Origin: UBA11386 sp035286785
GTDB taxonomy: Bacteria > Planctomycetota > Planctomycetia > Pirellulales > Thermoguttaceae
Direction: 5' to 3'
Assembly (NCBI GenBank): GCA_035286785.1
Contig: DATECS010000285.1
Span: 1-22,947 of the forward strand
DNA length: 22,947 bases
The notes beneath the pieces are model-generated. The model made no database searches and was not told the DNA's origin. It worked only from the letters and a program-made list of their open reading frames with translations. Shown one piece after another: positions 19,167-22,947 of the stretch. Each line of letters opens with the position of its first letter. The first letter of the stretch is position 1. A program made the translations under genes and the position numbers.

Positions 19167-20702
19167 ATGAGTCGCTTCTTGTTTCTTCGAACACTTACGC
19201 CATACGGCTTGCTGCTGGTCCTGACGGGTTGTGGAACTCCCGAGCCACTGGCGACTGTCGAGCGGCTGAACACGGCCCAGAACGAACTTGCCGACACGCT
19301 TGAGACGGTGCATGACGCCCAAACGGCTCGGGAGGCCGTTCCGAGGACGGAAGCGACGTTCCGGGTGGTGAACGACATTCTGGCAAGTCTGCCGGGGCTC
19401 GATCAGAAGTACGGCAAAGTGCGGACCACCAAGAAAACCCTCGAAAGGCTGAAGCGAGAACAAGAGGAAGCCGCCGCAAGGGTCAAATCGCAACTGGATC
19501 GGGTCTACGCGATCCAAGGGCTTCCCATCGAGTTCTGGAAAGTGACGCGAGTGGCCGCCGTCGAATACCACAAGCACGGCGCGGCCGCGATGATCGCCAC
19601 TGTCCCGACAACGCGAGAAACACTCCAAAACCTCCATGAATACCTCAATGGGGTTTCGGAGATGCTCCAGGTAAACGGGCACGAGCGGACCGTTCTTATC
19701 GATTTCGAGAATCTCCCCCCCTCGCTCCAGCAGTCGGCTTTTGACAAGCTCAAGCCGGCGGTCCCCAACCTTCGGTTGGTCGAGCTTCGGGCCGGCAACA
19801 TTCTGAGCGCCGAGATTGCTCCGGTCGACGACTATCAGACTCTGGTACAATCGCTCGATTTTGGGAGGATCAAATTCGAAGACGCGGGCCAGCGGCGGAT
19901 CGTCATCGAAATCGACCGCCGCAAGCTCGGCGCGCGGGCGAACTCGGACGAAGAGGAGCACCGCCTTGCCGGGGCGGATTTTCGGCGTGAACAGGAGGCA
20001 CGGCAGAAGGTCCGCGAAGAGGCCAGGCGTCATGTGGAAGTGGAACGGGCCAAGGCGAAAGCGGAGCGTCAAGGCCCCCAACCTGACGATCCCGACTACT
20101 TTGAAAAAATGGCCGAACGCATGATGTCCGACGACCCCTTCGTTCGCAACAAAGCGATCGAAGCGATGGCGGAAGCCGATCCGTCGCGTGTCACCTCGCC
20201 CGAAACTCGAAAAATGATTGCCCGCCATTTTCGTTCGCTCCTTTTCGAATCACACTTCATCGACCAGGAGAAGTGCATCAAGGGCCTCGTGTTGTGGGCT
20301 GGAAAATACAGTGTGCCCGTGCTGCTTGAATTGCTCGAAACCGACAAAATCTCGATCGGCAATCGGGCAGTGTTTTTTCGGACGCTTGGCGATTTAAAAG
20401 ATCCGCGTGCCGCACGGCCGGTAGCCAAGGAATTAAAGGATCCGAACAGTCAAGAAGGAGCCCTCGAATGCCTTCGTCGTCTCGGTCCGGCCGCCGAGGA
20501 CGCCATTCTGGAGGCGTTTCCCACGCTGGCTCCCTGGGACCATATCAAGATTGTGCAACTGCTCGGCGATTGCGGAACGAACAAGAGCCTCCGGCTGCTC
20601 CGCGAGGGCCAGAGGAGCCGCAATCTGGCACTCCGCATGGCCTCGAAACAGGCGGCCGCCGCCATCCGAAAACGCCGTGACGAGGCTCGCAAAACCCAAT
20701 AG
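19167..20702 (+). CDS. Lipoprotein with coiled coil and C-terminal HEAT-like repeats
   Basis: It is 511 residues. The N-terminus is a clear lipoprotein signal with lipobox LTGC at Cys22, so the mature protein is lipid-anchored outside the inner membrane. A helical coiled-coil stretch (about 28-115), a mixed domain (about 120-255), a charged Arg/Glu-rich helix (about 260-305) and from about 315 HEAT-like (PBS-lyase-like) helical pairs follow, for example NRAVFFRTLGDLKDPRAARPVAKELKD in part. HEAT arrays normally bind proteins. I know of no named family for the whole chain. GGGAGA lies about 7 nt before the ATG as a possible ribosome site. It stands between larC and a GntR regulator that has its own promoter. 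Confidence 0.8.
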   Translation: MSRFLFLRTLTPYGLLLVLTGCGTPEPLATVERLNTAQNELADTLETVHDAQTAREAVPRTEATFRVVNDILASLPGLDQKYGKVRTTKKTLERLKREQEEAAARVKSQLDRVYAIQGLPIEFWKVTRVAAVEYHKHGAAAMIATVPTTRETLQNLHEYLNGVSEMLQVNGHERTVLIDFENLPPSLQQSAFDKLKPAVPNLRLVELRAGNILSAEIAPVDDYQTLVQSLDFGRIKFEDAGQRRIVIEIDRRKLGARANSDEEEHRLAGADFRREQEARQKVREEARRHVEVERAKAKAERQGPQPDDPDYFEKMAERMMSDDPFVRNKAIEAMAEADPSRVTSPETRKMIARHFRSLLFESHFIDQEKCIKGLVLWAGKYSVPVLLELLETDKISIGNRAVFFRTLGDLKDPRAARPVAKELKDPNSQEGALECLRRLGPAAEDAILEAFPTLAPWDHIKIVQLLGDCGTNKSLRLLREGQRSRNLALRMASKQAAAAIRKRRDEARKTQ

Positions 20703-20707
20703 CGGCA

Positions 20708-20737
20708 TCCTTTCTCCTGAAAGGAATGTGTTATAAT
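20708..20737 (+). promoter_or_regulatory. Extended -10 promoter and palindrome before the GntR gene
   Basis: TGTTATAAT (20729-20737) is a perfect extended -10. A perfect 7-bp inverted repeat (TCCTTTC 20708-20714, GAAAGGA 20719-20725) covers the -35 position, so it is an operator candidate, perhaps for self-regulation; it could instead be a hairpin ending the preceding lipoprotein transcript. Confidence 0.5.
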
Positions 20738-20789
20738 AGTAATACCTCGACGCGGTAACGCTTCTTTTCCTTGATCCAGCGGTATTTCG

Positions 20790-21539
20790 ATGCCCGAAAA
20801 ACTCGCCGACAAAGCCTATGACCACATCCGCCGGTGGTTGCTCACCGGGCAGCTTGCGCCCGGCACGCGGCTAAGCAATCGGGTGATGGCCAAGCGACTG
20901 GACATCAGCTTCACGCCGGTTCGCGAGGCCCTGACTCGCCTGGTGAGCGAGGGGCTGCTCGAATTTCGCGCCGGTGTGGGCGTCTGCGTGCCCGTGATCG
21001 ACCGCCACGAGATCGAGGACGTCTACGAGTTGCGCGAAACGCTTGAATGCGCGGCGATCGCCAAGGTGGTCGGCAAGCTGCCCGCTTCGGTCCTCGACGA
21101 AATGGAAACCCTGCTTGACGAGATGGTGCGAATCGGCGAGACGATCCAGAAAGAGCACGGCGGCGGGCACGACGAAGAACTGACCGACCGTCACGGCCAG
21201 ATTGACGCCGCGTTTCATCAAGCATTGCTCCGCGCGGCGGGCAATCGGTTGGCGCTCGAAACGGTGGCCGGATTGCGGCGCGTGACGGCGGTGATCGCCC
21301 ACACCTTCGACGTGAATCCGTGGCAGGAAATTGCCCGAACGCACAACGAGCATCGCGGGCTGCTCGATGCGCTTCGTCGCGGCGACACGGCCGACGCCCA
21401 GGCGGTCATGGCGACCCACATCCGCAACGGCTGCCGCTTGAGTCTGGCGGCCCATCAACGCCATTATATGAACCAGTCGACGGACGCCCCGCGCGGGCGG
21501 GGACAAGAAGCCGGCGTGATTCTTTCCGTCGATAAGTAA
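20790..21539 (+). CDS. GntR-family regulator, FadR subfamily (FCD domain)
   Basis: It is 249 residues. An N-terminal winged helix-turn-helix (about 5-68) shows the GntR hallmarks LAPGTRLSNRVMAKRLDIS and PVREALTRLVSEGLLEF. A helical FCD ligand domain (about 75-215) has the metal/ligand residues seen in this subfamily: Asp and His in IDAAFHQAL, His in HNEHRGLLDAL and His in MATHI. FCD regulators usually sense organic acids or sugars, with a bound metal. The ligand here cannot be named. It has a strong promoter with a palindrome (20708-20737) and is followed after 21 nt by the CPBP protease gene, so the two are probably one operon. The last 25 residues are unstructured. Confidence 0.93.
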   Translation: MPEKLADKAYDHIRRWLLTGQLAPGTRLSNRVMAKRLDISFTPVREALTRLVSEGLLEFRAGVGVCVPVIDRHEIEDVYELRETLECAAIAKVVGKLPASVLDEMETLLDEMVRIGETIQKEHGGGHDEELTDRHGQIDAAFHQALLRAAGNRLALETVAGLRRVTAVIAHTFDVNPWQEIARTHNEHRGLLDALRRGDTADAQAVMATHIRNGCRLSLAAHQRHYMNQSTDAPRGRGQEAGVILSVDK

Positions 21540-21560
21540 GGGCGAAAGCCGGAATCCGTC

Positions 21561-22223
21561 ATGAAGACCCCTATCGGCCTGGATCTGCGAGGCAAGCGTA
21601 GGTTGTGCGTCGTCTACGCTGTGGTGGCCGTCGTGGTTGTCTTGCTTGAATTTGGCAGCGCTTCACGGGTCGTCCAACCTTGGTGGCTCGATTTGCGCGC
21701 GGTGCTGGCCGCATTCGTACTGCTCGCGTTCGTGCTGCCCGGCAACGTCAGTCGCGAATCGCTGGGCCTTCGTCTTACGCCAATCCAGCCGATCTGCTAC
21801 TGGGTCCGTTTCACGGTCCTTATCGCGGCCGCCATGTTGGTCATCATTTTGATTTGCACGGACGTCGTTCATGCGATGGGGCTCCCCATTTCCATCCACA
21901 AAACGCCGCCCGACCATGTCGTGGTTCGTCTTCTGTCGATGTGTCTCTACGCACCCCTCGTGGAAGAATTGATCTTTCGATTCGCAATCTGCGTTCCAGC
22001 CACAGCAATCCTCGGACCCGTTGGCGCCATCTTGCTGAGTGGGAGTTTGTTCGCCGCGATCCATTTCACGTACGGTAATCCGGGCCCCGACAACTTCGTC
22101 GCCGGATTCATCCTCGCGTGGGCCTATCTGAAGAGCGGGAGCATCCTTGTCCCGATGACGCTCCACGCCTTGGGCAACAGCGTCGCCTGGGCTGCCCAGA
22201 CACTCGCCTGGCATGTCGTGTGA
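21561..22223 (+). CDS. CPBP-family intramembrane metalloprotease
   Basis: It is 220 residues with about six to seven hydrophobic segments. All signature motifs of the CPBP (Abi/Rce1-like) family are present: EELIFR (Glu135, Glu136, Arg140), FAAIH (Phe164, His168) and HALGN (His202, Asn206). These residues form the membrane-embedded active site. Family members cleave prenylated or secreted peptides, and several act in bacteriocin self-immunity; substrate here is unknown. The first 11 residues are basic and cytoplasmic. Its placement 21 nt after the GntR gene suggests co-regulation. Confidence 0.92.
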   Translation: MKTPIGLDLRGKRRLCVVYAVVAVVVVLLEFGSASRVVQPWWLDLRAVLAAFVLLAFVLPGNVSRESLGLRLTPIQPICYWVRFTVLIAAAMLVIILICTDVVHAMGLPISIHKTPPDHVVVRLLSMCLYAPLVEELIFRFAICVPATAILGPVGAILLSGSLFAAIHFTYGNPGPDNFVAGFILAWAYLKSGSILVPMTLHALGNSVAWAAQTLAWHVV

Positions 22224-22256
22224 ATTCAGGCCTGCGAATGCATGCCCGCACGCATC

Positions 22257-22748
22257 CTACGTCAACTCCAAAACCATCTCCGCGTCTCGCGGGTCCTCGT
22301 CGCCGGAGCTTTGAAAACCGCACTTCTTGAAGACGTGCTTCGCCCGCGCGTTGCGTGACTCGACGGACAGCCACATTCGCTCGAAACCGAGTTCCCTCGC
22401 CAGCTCGATGCTCCGCCGCGAAAGTTCGGTCCCAATGCCCATGTTTTGAAACCGCGGCGCGACCGCCATGAGCATCTCGCATTTCCGCCGGTTCATCGGG
22501 AAGATGGCGGCATGACCCGCGACGCTTCCGTCGGAAGACAGAGCGACCAGGTTGATCCCCGTCTGAAACATCCGCTGGACCCATTCGACGCAGGCCGCGT
22601 CCTTGATCGGGGGCAGGCCGTCAAACGAATCCTTGGGCTCGTAGGCACGGTACATGTCGATCAGTCCCTGGCACGTGCGCTCGCCGAGCGTCTCGATGAG
22701 AATCGATTCCCCCTTGTGGTCCACGAAGGCGTGAGCGTATTCGCCCAT
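22257..22748 (-). CDS. GNAT-family N-acetyltransferase
   Basis: It is 163 residues from ATG 22748 (MGEYAHAFV), chosen because it lies 2 nt after the stop of the upstream gene; a longer frame to 22847 overlaps that gene. The acetyl-CoA-binding motif A is visible as VAPRFQNMGIGTELSRRSIELA (Q-x-x-G-x-G core), followed by ELGFERMWLSVESRNARAKHVFKKCGF, the usual end of the fold. The acceptor substrate is not predictable; small molecules or protein N-termini are both possible. Convergent with the CPBP gene (33 nt apart). Confidence 0.9.
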   Translation of the reverse strand: MGEYAHAFVDHKGESILIETLGERTCQGLIDMYRAYEPKDSFDGLPPIKDAACVEWVQRMFQTGINLVALSSDGSVAGHAAIFPMNRRKCEMLMAVAPRFQNMGIGTELSRRSIELARELGFERMWLSVESRNARAKHVFKKCGFQSSGDEDPRDAEMVLELT

Positions 22749-22750
22749 CC

Positions 22751-22947
22751 CTACGTCTCCACCAAACTTCCGCCGGCCAGCCTGTCCCAGGTGCGAATCG
22801 CCGCCTCGCGGCCAACCGCCGGCGACTCGCACGTCTCGCCGCGGCACACGTAGACGGTCGTGCCCGGCCCAACGGCCGGCTTGTCATCGAGCATTCTTGG
22901 CGGACGTTGCCGCGCGTTGGACGCCGTACTCATGTAACCGACCACCT
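22751..22947 (-). CDS. C-terminal end of a probable YyaL/DUF255 thioredoxin-domain protein
   Basis: The frame is open from the window edge to TAG at 22753-22751, giving about 65 residues, so the start is missing. The segment KPAVGPGTTVYVCRGETCESPAV followed by a helix resembles the end of YyaL/spermatogenesis-associated-20-like proteins (pattern ...AYVC...TC..P...). The two Cys of CRGETC are visible. These proteins are thioredoxin-like with a six-hairpin domain and of unclear function. The stop lies 2 nt before the GNAT start, so they are one operon. Confidence 0.6.
   Translation of the reverse strand, partial: VVGYMSTASNARQRPPRMLDDKPAVGPGTTVYVCRGETCESPAVGREAAIRTWDRLAGGSLVET

Noticed and set aside
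22224..22256. Bidirectional terminator between the CPBP and GNAT genes
   Set aside because: Only weak ATGC/GCAT pairing and no U-tract on either side.

Overview
The window is a GC-rich bacterial chromosome segment that reads like a planctomycete, probably of the Pirellulales type. This is an inference. It rests on many interspersed palindromic repeats with GTAG/CTAC ends, few clear Shine-Dalgarno sites, large secreted or lipid-anchored proteins of the kind common in that phylum, and long shadow ORFs opposite real genes. I see no rRNA, tRNA, CRISPR array, phage gene or complete transposase.

Layout. 1-1008 (minus) is the 5' part of a membrane-anchored coiled-coil protein with its own promoter and a palindrome on the start site. 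1562-8514 (plus) is a MacAB-TolC-like efflux cluster: a very large TolC-family protein, a HlyD/MacA-type adaptor ending in two EF-hands, a LolD/MacB-type ATPase and a FtsX/MacB-type permease. 8653-9751 is prfB (release factor 2), which needs a +1 programmed frameshift. 10028-10558 is a small Coa1-like membrane protein. 10897-17617 is a run of minus-strand genes: nadA, an FxsA-like membrane protein, a secreted BamE-like/TPR protein, a membrane-anchored helical-barrel (glycosidase-like) protein and a degenerate receiver-domain protein, the last two tightly coupled. 17928-22223 (plus) holds larC, a HEAT-like lipoprotein, a GntR/FCD regulator and a CPBP membrane protease. 22257-22947 (minus) holds a GNAT acetyltransferase and the tail of a probable YyaL/DUF255 protein.

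The gaps between genes are the most unusual part. At least three families of inverted-repeat doublets resemble REPINs (paired REP sequences with the GTAG tetranucleotide typical of RAYT-mobilised elements). They nest inside one another, up to four levels at 10565-10884, and several sit exactly on or next to stop codons, twice supplying the TAG. A separate 'GGGGACAGGCACC' element family occurs two or three times. Heptamer tandem repeats end 5-6 nt before the start codons of the ABC permease and prfB, where a ribosome binding site would be expected.

How the genes work together: the efflux cluster is the only clear multi-gene machine, spanning inner membrane (permease and ATPase), periplasm (adaptor) and outer membrane (TolC). 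The other genes look like housekeeping or single functions (NAD synthesis, translation termination, nickel-pincer cofactor synthesis, envelope proteins). No strong candidate for a wholly new defence or metabolic system is visible; the repeat biology and the EF-hand adaptor are the best leads.
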